The notes under the pieces: model-generated
Told to the model about the DNA's origin: nothing
Seen by the model: only the letters and a program-made list of their open reading frames with translations
Database searches by the model: none
From: Carettochelys insculpta
Taxonomy: Eukaryota; Chordata; Testudines; Carettochelyidae
Length of the DNA: 64,000 nt
Assembly (NCBI RefSeq): GCF_033958435.1
Contig: NC_134161.1
Span: 1,612,001 to 1,676,000, forward strand
Direction: 5' to 3'
Position numbers and translations under genes: made by a program
Shown here: positions 10,407 through 20,200 of the stretch, one piece after another
Numbering within the stretch: position 1 is the stretch's first letter
Layout of the letters: each line of letters begins with the position of its first letter

Positions 10407-13400
10407 CTGGGAGCGGGGCAGAGAAGCAGGAATATAGTTAGCTCCTTGTTGGCTTGTTACGTGGCTCTTGCCCCACACCTGCCCCCACACCAGCCCCCGC
10501 CGCGCCGGCCCCACGCTGGGCAGAAAACAGGAGCTTTGGGAAGCGTGGGCAGCAAGGACCGGTGGCAAGATCCAAAATGAGAAGCAGGGGCTTTAAGCCC
10601 TGGGCCAGCACCCTGCCCCCAGGAGAACACGGCTCCTGGAGACAGCGCCACAACGCTCGGTGCCGAGCAGGGGTGCTCTGCCCGCCCTCTGCACTTCAGC
10701 ACAGCACGCCAGAGGCAGCCTGGCCCACCGGGCATCAGAACCATGCTGCCGGGCCCCATTAGCGTCGGGCGGGCTTACCAGGATGGCTGGTGTCGTCACG
10801 GGCGTCTTCAAATAGGCGCAGAGCAGGAGGGCGCCCAGGAGAAGCAGGACTGATAAGACGAGGAGGGCGATGCCAATGCTGACAGAGATAATCCCCGTGA
10901 GCTCTGGAGAGGAGAAACACGCTGGAGTGCGGCACACCAGAGGCACCCGGCAAAGCAGGGGACGTGAACCGGGCTAAGGCTCTGACAGGCCAGGGGAGCC
11001 TGTCTCTAGACCCTCTGAGCTGTGGAGGAGTCCCAAGGGCTCCAGAACCAGCCTGCCTGTGAGGAAGGGGAATGACCCCCGCCTTTACAGGTGGGGAAAC
11101 TGAGGCACTGAGTGAGGCTGTGACTCCATTGAAGGCACCTGGTGACTCAGTGGCAGAGCAGCAAGAGCATCTCTGGGTCTTTTGCTCAGTGAGTGAGCCC
11201 AGCGGGAGCAGTAGTTTAGACGGGTTCGGCCACAATGCCGTGTGTCCTTAAAATGCACCAGCCACTGCCGTGTGCCACAGGGACCCCGTGCCCCACAGCG
11301 GTGCAGGGACCAGCTCCAGCATTGCGCCAGAGCCGCGTGGTCCTGGCCTCCCCGGATGACCACAAACACCTGCTGGAGAAGGAAGGCCTCAACTGGGATG
11401 TGCCTGAAGGGCTCCGGGATGGGGGTCGTGTGTGTGTCTGAGGTGGGTGCATGTGGCCTGGCTATGGGGTTTTGGGGCTCCCCAGTCGCTTTAGTCTTAA
11501 TGTCGCCCACACTGACTGAGCTGTTCTGGGAGATATTCTTGGTAGTGTAATGTCATTTCCTGAAACTAGCCCACGAAAAGCTCTAGGGCTGCTTTCAGCA
11601 GATGCTGATTGCGGGAGAGTCCAGGCCAGCCCTGGAGAGTGACTTGTTCTCCAGGGCCACATCCCACGGCCTCTTCCTCCCTCCCACACGGATTGCTGCA
11701 GCCCCTTCTCCCTCCCCAGCTGCCCCTGTGGACAGGGTCTATGGGCCAGCAGCAGCAGGCTCCCTAGCCTGGATGCTCTTGACCTGGCAGGACTTGGGAG
11801 ACATCTCTGCCACATGGCTTTGGGACTGTCAGGAGGACACCGGAGCTGGGCATGTGGCTCTGCTATCAGGAAGAGGTGCCTGGAGTGGGGAGGTTACCCG
11901 CCACCTCACGAGCATCGTTCTTGGGGGCAGAGTCTCCCCCATGTCTAAGTGCCATGTGGAACACAAGGGGGCCGGGGGTGGGGTGTGTGGGAGGCATCAG
12001 GAAATGGCTACAGCTTTTTGTCCAGGTGTGTGTTAGAGCAGCCCAGGAGCTGCTGTGCTGTGTGCCACCAGTTTATGGTCCCTGAGGAGCCATATGGCAG
12101 CCAAGGAGCAAGCAAGGAGAGATCCTGCAGTGCAGAATGATGGGTGGAGTTCAGATCGCCACAGCAACACCAGACCAGTGGCCCCAGCATGTCCACTTAC
12201 TGTCCTCCTCGGGGATGCTGACACACTTCTCCTCGGTCCGGATGGAAGAGACTGGCCTGGAGAGGACGCGTGGCTCTGTGCTGATGCAGTACTGCTCGCC
12301 CCAGAGGAGCTTGGAGATGTTAAACTCCTCTTTGGAGTCCAGCTGCACCCACTGAAATGGTCACCAGAAGGACGGTCACCCTTGGCAGGCTGGGCACTCA
12401 TGACCAACACAGAGCAGCCAGGCTGGGGTGGCAGACCAGAACCTGGGGAACCTCTTGGATGGTTGGAAGGGGTTCCTTCAACTGGTTCGGCCCCTGTGGT
12501 TCTGGGTCTGAACTGGGCCTGCTTCCAAGCTGGCTTGGGCATGTCTCGGGAATGGCCAGATGCTCATGTGAGGAGCTGATCTCATGAGATTCCTACTTAT
12601 CCCACACCACAGACAGCGGAGGGCAAATGTGTGGCCTTGTGGTTGGGACCTCGGGCAGCTGCTTAGAGCTCTTGGCTTCAGGTGCCAGCACTGCCACAGA
12701 CCTCCTTGGTGAGGTCGGGTGAGATCCTAACTCCCTGGAGCTCATGCCCCACCTGTACAATGGGGATAACCATCTCTCTTTCGCTGGGTCTGCGTAGCAC
12801 CTGCTGCAATGGGGCCCTGCTCTCCGGAGAGGATCTGAGATTACATTAATTGAGCCTGATCCCTGGTTTGGCTTCAGGTCTGAACACCTTGGCCCACATC
12901 ACACCGTGGCTGTGAGAGTAGGTCAAAAATTTAAAAAGTTTCTCTTGAAGACTGCCACCCTTTCAAGGTTGTTCTCATTGTACATGGTCACAGCCCATCA
13001 ATGCTCTGGTGGTTTCTTGTGAAATCTGTTACACTTTTAGTTGCAATGGTCATTCTCATTTTTTCATTGGCTGAAAACCAACTTCACACAACATCCCAGT
13101 GACGGATCTGGGATCTGTGCCACCCCAATGGGTGATGGAAACCTCACAATTTATTGTTTGTAACAAAAATTTCAGTTTAAAAATGGGCAACGTTTTCTTG
13201 TTCAGAACATCTCAATGGGTTCCCCTTAGTATGAAGGCCACCAACCATGTCCCTCAGCCCCATGGAGTTTGGACAGCACAAGGGCTGGGTGTCTCACCTG
13301 GGTATTATCTTTCACTCTCCTGACATACGTTCTGTATTGTCTACTATACTTTTGTATGTCTTTGTAGAGGACAGTCTTGCTCCCTGCTCTCAGGATCGGT

Positions 13401-16116
13401 GTCTGCAGTCTCACATGGATGGTGTTGCCTTTCACAGTCAGACTCACATCTGAGAGAAACAGAGTAGCTGGCAGAACATAAAACAGAACGGGTGAGAGTT
13501 ATTTCTCCTTGTGCCGCTAAAAGAGGTTTGTTATGAGCATAATCACAGAAGCCCAGCATCAAAGAGCGCTCGGCCACATGCATTTCAAGTTCTGTTGTCT
13601 TATTCTATTCTATTCAAGTTCTTAACCTACCTTCATCATCCCAGCATCTCACCCCTTGCAGTAACACACTGATGTCCGCCACCTGACGTGTGCTTAAACT
13701 AAACTAAAGCAGGTTCTTAGAATGAACTCTGCCCTCCGATTTTGCCGCCGACCCTCTTGGGCACTTTGACCGTGCCAGGGCTGCAGCAACTAGGCACCAA
13801 AATAATCCTATAACAGGGGCAAGAGTAGGCAGTCTCTTCACTATGCAGAGATGCAGCTCAAATGCCCAACACATGAAAGCTATTAGCTAGCCCCTAAGCC
13901 AAGCTTCCTGGATGCGGTGTCGTGGCTATTGATTTTAGGCTCCCAAAGAGAAAATGACAGAAAAACCTCAGCTACCTTCTTCAAGAGAAAAACGGTTTGT
14001 CCTGCTCCAGTCAGAGGTGTGGTGTCCAGACACAGCTCTAACTCTTGCATAGTAGCCTTTAGAAGGGTCTGTTGTATGGTTGGTGAGATCGCATGTGAGC
14101 CCAGAGATCGTAGTGCATTCTGGAATAGGCAGCCAGCCCTGCTCACCATACCTGTAAGGGAACGTCACTCCTTAGTGAAATGCTTTCTGGGCGAGGGAAG
14201 CGTTAGAGTTGCTGGAAAGTTAACACAAGGTAGCTAAGAGCTGATCTGCATGTTAAATATCAGAGCAAGTTTAAGACGAAAGTTAAATGGGCCTTTTAGT
14301 GGAGATTTTATCTCCCTGGGGCTGTGGGTACTTACACCCTATATTCCACTTCGTACGACGTTTCCTTGTTGTGTTTCACTCCGGGCTCCCAGTACAGCAC
14401 ATGGTGTAGGATGTCCCCAACAAACTGCACTTTCTCAGGCTTGGACAGGCTCTCACCTGCAGGGAGGAATCAGTCAGGAGAGTTTGCAACAGACCAGACC
14501 TGGGGAGGTATCAAAGGGCCCAGGTGCATCGTGGGGGGAGGTGCTCTGATTGCAGAGATGTGCTCACCTCTGCGCACACTCCAAAGGTGGGCCTGGGAAT
14601 GCAACCCTGTGAATGGGAATGCAGGGGAAGTCCCAGCCTTAGAAGCAACCAGCCTTTCATTCTACTCATCCTCTAGCAGGGCCAGCGTGGCCTTCTCCCC
14701 TTGCGTGTTTCGTTTGTACATATCATGGAAAAGGCACCGACCCTGTGTACAAACAACAGGGGTGAACTCTGCTCCCCCTTCTGCAAAGCTCAGGGTCATA
14801 CCCCAAAACTAGCCCCTTCCCAGGAGCCGCTATGTCATTTCTGCATCAGCCCCCTGCTTTCTCCCTTCCTCCGTCTTTCTATCACGTTCTATCTGATGCT
14901 GCTGCTCCTTCCACCCCAGCAAAACCTTCCGAAGCTAGTGAGCCTCATTAATAGCCCGTAAGCAGCACTAGCAGCAGGAGGGTGCACAGCCCTCTAAGCT
15001 GCCTGCTGCCCCATATTGTGCCCTCAGTCTTCCTCACGGTGTGGTGTGAAGCTTTGCTCCCTCACTGCACCTGGGTTGGCTCATTTGAAAGCTCAAAGGA
15101 AAGAACATTTTTAAGCACAGCGCTGAGCTGTCGGTGGTCACACCCTGGTGGTTAAAATCACAATGCCTATGACACCAGCTCATCCTCAGACTATCTGCAG
15201 AGACTTTTACAATAGCTGTCAGATGCCGTCCTCACCTAACACCTAATCTGAAGAACAAAAAGCAGTCAAGTAGCACTTTAAAGACTAGCAAAATAGTTTA
15301 TTAGGTGAGCTTTGGGGGGGGGGGGGGACAGACCTGTCTGTCTGTCTGTCTGTCCCCCCCACCCCCGAAAGCTCACCTAATAAACTATTTTGCTAGTCTT
15401 TAAAGTGCTACTTGACTGCTTTTTGTTTTGATAGTGTATAGACTAGCACGGCTTCCTCTCTGTTACCAATCTGAAGTGGGTCTTACCCGTGAAAGCTCAT
15501 CACCTAATAAGTAAATTTTCTAGTCTTTAAGGTGCTACATGACTGCTCATTGCTTTTTGAAGCTACATGCTAACAGAGCTACCCCTCTGAGACACATGAA
15601 AGCTGCAAAGTCAAACTCCGAGTAAGGAACGTGCTGAAACTTACTCTTTCTTTCTTCCTTTCTACCTCCCTCTCTCGCCCCATACCCCAGCGATGAGAAG
15701 CACCAACTAGTGGTTTCATTTAAAAATTTCTGAACAAATGTTCACAGGTTTTTGAGTTGGGAAATTCATTGACACCGACTCGATCACAGTTGTAATTTTA
15801 GAAAATCTGTATTTTTCAGGGGTAAAAACTTTTGAGGAAAAGTCCCTGACCAGCTGTAACCGTTACTCTTATTTTCCAGGGAGGAAAACTGAGCCCACCC
15901 AGCAAATATGTAGCAGAGCCAGGAATAGAGTCAGGTGTACAAGGGTGACTTCCATCAGTCACTGATGAGAGAGAAAGGCAACAGCAGGCGTAGATCAGTA
16001 TTTCCAAGTAGGGAAGCCACTGGCTGCTGAGGGAGGGCTGAAGATGGCTTACCATAGATCTGCAGGCAGAAGGACACCGCCACCACCGCTGTCAGCGTCG
16101 TGGAACCTGGGGCCAT
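9432..16116 (-). CDS. IL10RA: Interleukin-10 receptor subunit alpha (7 coding exons, 587 aa)
   Basis: Ligand-binding chain of the IL-10 receptor at the leukocyte surface. It binds IL-10, pairs with IL10RB and signals through JAK1 and STAT3. Coding exons in transcript order: 16116-16053, 14456-14336, 14151-13976, 13449-13298, 12351-12201, 10903-10779, 10406-9432. All junctions have AG acceptors, GT donors and compatible phases, and the total is exactly 588 codons with stop, close to the 578 aa of the human protein. Visible parts: short signal peptide; two fibronectin-like class II cytokine-receptor domains (about 22-121 and 122-221); one hydrophobic helix (about 225-250); and a 330-residue tail with motifs NSTDSGICLQ, DDDSGIS, FRGYMQQ and AKGYLKQ. 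The tail end LPLVSSL matches the mammalian C-terminus closely. The gene runs divergently from TMPRSS13, as in mammals. No canonical polyadenylation signal was found just downstream. Confidence 0.95.
10779..10903 (-). CDS. IL10RA: IL10RA exon 6: transmembrane helix
   Basis: Residues 222-263. A run of about 25 hydrophobic residues (ISVSIGIALLVLSVLLLLGA) is followed by a short juxtamembrane part (YLKTPVTTPAIL) where JAK1 binding is expected. Acceptor CTCCAG, donor GTAAGC, phase 0 out. Confidence 0.92.
11075..11185 (-). mobile_element. MIR-like SINE fragment in IL10RA
   Basis: Contains CAGGTGGGGAAACTGAGGCA and later GTGGCAGAGCAG, the reverse of the MIR core. Lies in the intron between exons 5 and 6. 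Confidence 0.6.
12201..12351 (-). CDS. IL10RA: IL10RA exon 5: second half of receptor domain 2
   Basis: Residues 172-222. Contains the second-domain cysteine pair Cys193 (GEQYCIS) and Cys214 (EEKCVSI), spaced as in mammals, and an NIS sequon at 182. Acceptor TTTCAG, donor GTAAGT, phase 1 out. Confidence 0.9.
12645..12850 (+). mobile_element. MIR-like SINE fragment in IL10RA
   Basis: Contains CCACCTGTACAATGGGGATA and a downstream TAGCACCTGCT stretch matching the MIR 3' half. Between IL10RA exons 5 and 6. Confidence 0.55.
13298..13449 (-). CDS. IL10RA: IL10RA exon 4: first half of receptor domain 2
   Basis: Residues 121-171, phase 1 in and phase 0 out, acceptor TCTCAG and donor GTGAGA. Encodes DVSLTVKGNTIHVRLQTP and YRTYVRRVKDNTQ, positionally equivalent to the mammalian segment that starts VTLTVGSVNLEI. 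Confidence 0.9.
13976..14151 (-). CDS. IL10RA: IL10RA exon 3: second half of receptor domain 1
   Basis: Residues 62-121. Carries Cys74 and Cys82 in PECTTISGLTCDLT, an Asn-His-Thr glycosylation sequon at 86, and the conserved GYYARVRAVSG strand that matches GYRARVRAVDG of mammals. Acceptor TTACAG, donor GTAGCT. Confidence 0.92.
14336..14456 (-). CDS. IL10RA: IL10RA exon 2: first half of receptor domain 1
   Basis: Residues 22-62 (phase 1 in, phase 2 out). Contains the LYWEPG and TSYEVEYR strands typical of class II cytokine receptors. The donor reads GT|GTAAGT; an AGG|GTGTAA donor would break the frame into exon 3. Where human IL10RA has a cysteine in STCYEV, this protein has serine. Confidence 0.88.
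15254..15427. repeat. Perfect palindrome with 60-bp arms
   Basis: 15254-15313 and 15368-15427 are exact reverse complements over 60 bases, and the arms are copies of the AGTCTTTAAAGTGCTACTTG-type repeat. The spacer has its own inner complementarity (GGGGGGGACAGAC against GTCTGTCCCCCCC) around a (TGTC)n loop. It lies in IL10RA intron 1. Confidence 0.97.
15485..15605 (+). repeat. Third copy of the palindrome-arm repeat
   Basis: GTGAAAGCTCATCACCTAAT, TCTAGTCTTTAAGGTGCTAC and GCTACCCCTCTGAGACAC form a diverged copy in the same orientation as the right arm of the adjacent palindrome. Confidence 0.75.
15850..15965 (-). mobile_element. MIR-like SINE fragment
   Basis: TATTTTCCAGGGAGGAAAACTG, then AGCAGAGCCAGGAATAGAGT: the reverse of the MIR core and its tRNA-like 5' part. 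In IL10RA intron 1. Confidence 0.65.
16053..16116 (-). CDS. IL10RA: IL10RA exon 1: signal peptide
   Basis: Encodes residues 1-21 plus one base of codon 22, with a hydrophobic stretch (LTAVVAVSFCL) typical of a secretory signal. The donor GTAAGC follows directly. The start chosen is the only in-frame ATG. A second ATG 14 bases upstream lies in another frame and ends after 12 codons inside this exon, so it is an overlapping upstream ORF rather than an alternative start. Confidence 0.85.
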
Positions 16117-16127
16117 CCTGGGGCCAG

Positions 16128-16130
16128 CAT
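16128..16130 (-). promoter_or_regulatory. Overlapping upstream ORF start of IL10RA
   Basis: This ATG precedes the IL10RA start and opens a 12-codon frame in another register. It ends at a TGA inside the IL10RA coding region, so translation from it would bypass the main start. It is visible in sequence; any effect is inference and depends on the transcript 5' end, which is unknown. Confidence 0.4.
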
Positions 16131-16489
16131 TGTCTGTGGTGTGTCTGGCGGGTGAGCAGAACGCAGAGTCTTGGCTCAGCCGTGCTAGCACCTGTGTTTT
16201 TTCTCTGGGAGGCTGAGTCCGGGTGACGTGTGCGAGGGCGTCTGCAGAGAAGCACGCCTCTTCTGCTACTTTCCACAGTTCTCTAATTTCCACCCACTCA
16301 CCCAGTCAGCTGCGCTTGGGTATTTCCTCCTTGCGGCCTACAGCCACTCAGTCACTCTGGGGGCTTTTCTGCTCAACAAATGGCTAGTTACAAACAACCG
16401 AAAATGGCCCCTCCGGACAGCTGTCCCTGTACTAGTAAAACATGGTTGATCAGCACTTCTCCTGCCCAGTGGGCAGGGTGGGTAAAGAT

Positions 16490-17255
16490 CAGGGTTGGTT
16501 TTCTAAAAAAAAAATTATTTTCATTTAAATCAGATTTTTAGTTTGTTTTTAAAGGACAATATCTTTTCCTTTTAAAAATAAACTGGGCTGAAATGGAACC
16601 TGAATTTAATACAAGACATGCTTAAGCCTCCATTTATTAGTCTTTTAAAACACTTAAATAAAAAAAAACAATGTTCTGAATCCAGGAACCTCAAACCTTG
16701 GAGTTAAAGGCTGCTTTTTTAATCAATGGAAAAACATCCAGTTTGTGAGATCGAGGTTTATAAATATGGCACAATCAGGCAAGTACTGTATTATGTGCAC
16801 ATTCTGTTTAATAAAATAATTTGACATCCTGTGTATGTTTAATTAAATCCCAGTTACCATCCTGAAACAGCTCGCCTCAAAGCCCGAGCAAACAGTTAAT
16901 TATCGAGTAAATCAGCAATAGTCTCAGTTACCATTTTCTAATGCAGTAAAATGTACTAGTAATTAATTAGAAACTGAAAGCAACAAGCCAAGTCCTGTAC
17001 CTAAATATATATAATTAAAGGCCCCTTTCTAGGGAGAAAACAATACATGGGGTTTGGTGTAGAGGCTCTACTCAGCATTAATTCAACCGATGGCAATAGC
17101 TGTATCAGCAAACGAGAATGCGCCTTTCTTTAGAAATAACTGAAGTACAAATGGAAAAGCTGATTAAAATCTGTCATTTAAAGCATGGCTTTCCATTTGG
17201 GAATTACATCATGATTTAAATCACCTTAATTTAAATCGTTCCACCCCCTCCAGGA
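16490..17255. other. AT-rich block upstream of IL10RA, possible decayed transposon
   Basis: About 760 bases much richer in A and T than the surroundings. It ends in GATTTAAATCACCTTAATTT and GTTCCACCCCC, and begins near CAGGGTTGG. Such ends occur in some vertebrate DNA transposons, but no convincing inverted termini or target duplication were found. Confidence 0.4.
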
Positions 17256-20200
17256 GGATGTACTCAGCCCTCTGAAGACAGCACAGCATTGCCTAGTGCA
17301 CGCAGAGATCCTTATTGTAACAAGGGTGGTACATAGGATTGTGGGAATGGCCTGGCTGAATCAGCCCAACGCCCCCTCCCTGACAGTGGCTGGCACCAAC
17401 CACTTCAGATGGAGGTGCAGATAACCCTAAAGTTTTGAGGTGGGCTGTTTCCCGAAAAAGCCCCCTCCTGAGCCCCACCTGTAAGGGTCGGCTCATGCCC
17501 TGCGGTTTGACAGCCCTTCTTAAACCCTTGGTTATGTGTTAATGTCCTGGTCAGACCTGCAGGTTCTGGGGATTTTCTGAGGACATCTTGGCATTTGCAT
17601 TTTCTGGCAACTGCCCTACCCTAACAGGCCCCAGGGCTCCGCTGGCTTCCAGGGTAGTGTTGGGTGCCACCCTACCAGCCAAGCTACAGTGGTCTCCAAG
17701 CTGCCCTCTGAGCACATCGCTCTAAGGCGCTGAACAGGGGTTTCTTGAACATGCTTGAGCTGGGGCGTAGGCCTGGCCGTGCCCCAGTGCTTGTTCATAC
17801 TCAGTGTGCAAGCCCCAGTCGGGAAAATGTGCCACTTTGTAAGGCCACGGAGCTGATTTGAATACTTTGCTGTGTTTTTGCAAAATGAATTCGAACTGAG
17901 CTGCTGGCTGGAGGGTTCTTCCTGCGGCCGATGAGCTGTGAGGCAGCTCTCATGTGACAGAGGCAGTTTCTGTTTCAGAAAACCGAGTGAGGAAGGGTGA
18001 AGAATTTCCGACCGGGGCCTGACATTTGTAAATAAACAGAATGAGACTGAAAAGACCCAGAGAAATGGAGGTGTCAGACCCCGGGGCACTCCAGTGCCAG
18101 GCAAACCTGTGTACATTCCTGGGCTGAGTTCAGTTCCCTGGCTTGCCTGCTTGGGCCACTGGGCTTTTGTCCTTGGTACTTTCAGATGCCTCAAGCAATG
18201 GTGCTTCCATTGCCTTCTTCAGCAAGGGGGTCCAGAACTCAATAGCCAAGAGCCAAGACATTTTTTCTTCCAAATCTCCCCGTTTTCCTGTGCGTGTTCT
18301 GGCTGGTGCCCGCAGGTGAGCTCCTGACATTCAGATCCGCACCCAGGCCAGAGGTGAAATCCCACCTCCTGCACAGGAGGCTGGAAATCCCACAGGGACA
18401 GCCTATCAGCCCCCTTGAAGGACCCAGGAGCTCAGAAACACCGGGTGAGGTCCCAGCCTGTCAGAAATGAATGGGGAAGGAAGTGCTGTGGCCCCTGCAG
18501 TGGCAGACACTGTGCCAGGACGAGGCTGCCCACTGCCTATGAGCCAGAAGTTTGTGGCCTGGATGAGGCAGCAGGTTGCACAGTTTCCCTTGCTGGGACA
18601 GCCACTGGCCCCTGCGTTCTCCTAGGCCCGGAGAAGGGAAAGCTGCCGCTCCCCTCTCTGAGCGACAGCGACGTGAGGTTCTCGCCAGGCTGGGAATGAA
18701 GACCCGAGCATTGCAGGAGCTCTGCTCCTTTTCGGGTCAGCCAGCGCCCTTCACATGAAAGGCCTTGGGAAGCGAGAGGCAGAGGCCAGGAGCACTGGGA
18801 GAGCAGACCGCGGGCGGCGGTGTCCAACCAGGCAGCGGGATTGCGGGCCTGGAGAAAGCTGTGCACGGTTTAGAAGAACACTAAAGGGCTCGAGGAGAAC
18901 TGGCAGCTTTGTAGCGTGGTCATTCTGAGAACAATGGCTTCACACCGCAGCCCAGCCCTGCTGCTCGCTTGGCAGGAAATAGCAACTGCTGCTGCTCCAA
19001 CTGCCCCCAGCCATGGCTACTCAGACACGTTGGCCTCCCCTGAGTTCAAGAGGGCCGTGCAGGAGGCTGTGCACACCGGGGCCAGCAGCATGCCAGGGGG
19101 TTTGCTCGGAGCCAGAAGGGTCAGGTGCCTCCAGGAGCACTCCCAACCCCCAGGTTCAAACCCAGCAATTCCAGGGAGGTGCCTGGGAGGCTCTGCAAGC
19201 AGCATTCGTTCCAGATCCATCCAGTGCATTCAGGAGCTCAGCAGGCGCCTGTGGCCCCAGGGTCTGGGGGCGTTCAGGGGCAGGGCCAGCCGGCGCGTAC
19301 CAAGTGTGGCTCGTGCCTTGGGCAGCGCCGCAGGCGTGTGAGGTTTGGATGTGCCTGGGCTGTTTGCAAGCACCCGGCGCTGCTCCGAGAGCAGCTTTTC
19401 ACATACTGCCTCTGGGAGCCCCCTAGGTCTTCCTGCCAAACCTCCCACCTGCCTCCCCAGGGCCAGCCATCCCTGCCAGGCCTGGGCTTAGCTCCTTGCT
19501 GCAGGGAGGCCATGTGTCGTCCTAAGGGGAGAGGAGAGAGCCTTGGAGTTGGGTTAATCTGCCCAGCCCAGCCCTGGCAGCAGGCAAGAGCGAGTTTGCT
19601 CTGCCACAGCGCTCTGTACATCCCACAGAGACATACCTTCAGCTGGGCCACCTCTCCATTTGCAGGCATCGCCAGCCCCGTCCCAGGGCTTCGGGGGCAG
19701 TGATAGACGAGCTGAGGGGCTGTGTCTATGCCCAGCTTTGTGCTAACCCTCCACAAACCAATCTGCCCTGGGGAGTGCGCAAGGGTGGAAGTGGGGAGGG
19801 TGTTGTCTACCCACGAGCAGCCACAGGTTCAGAGAATGCAGAGGGGAGGTTTGAGGTCTGTGATCATATCAGAGCATGAAAAAGCTTCCCAGTTTCCCTT
19901 TCATGCTCCAAACTATTGACTAATCTCTGCTCTGACCACCGACTCCTCAGCTCCAATGCACTGGAAACCACCCAGCGGCCTCGCGGAATGACAGGCATTC
20001 GATACTGCTGTCACATCCACGCAAGCGGCGGCAGAGGTGGTTAGGAGCAGGGCTAGGGACCTGGGACTCCAGGCTGTTCCGGGCTGGGTCACTGGGTTCA
20101 CTGCTGTGTGGTTCGGTTCCCCCAGCCGTCAGCTGGGGGAACCGGGGCTGCTTGCAGGGTGTTCTGTGAGATCGAACGGGCTCATCGTCCGCGCTCCCTC

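Noticed and set aside
9432..10568. Extending IL10RA exon 7 upstream to the open frame start at 10568
   Set aside because: The frame is open into the intron, but the acceptor at 10407-10409 joins exon 6 in phase and reproduces the mammalian protein order.
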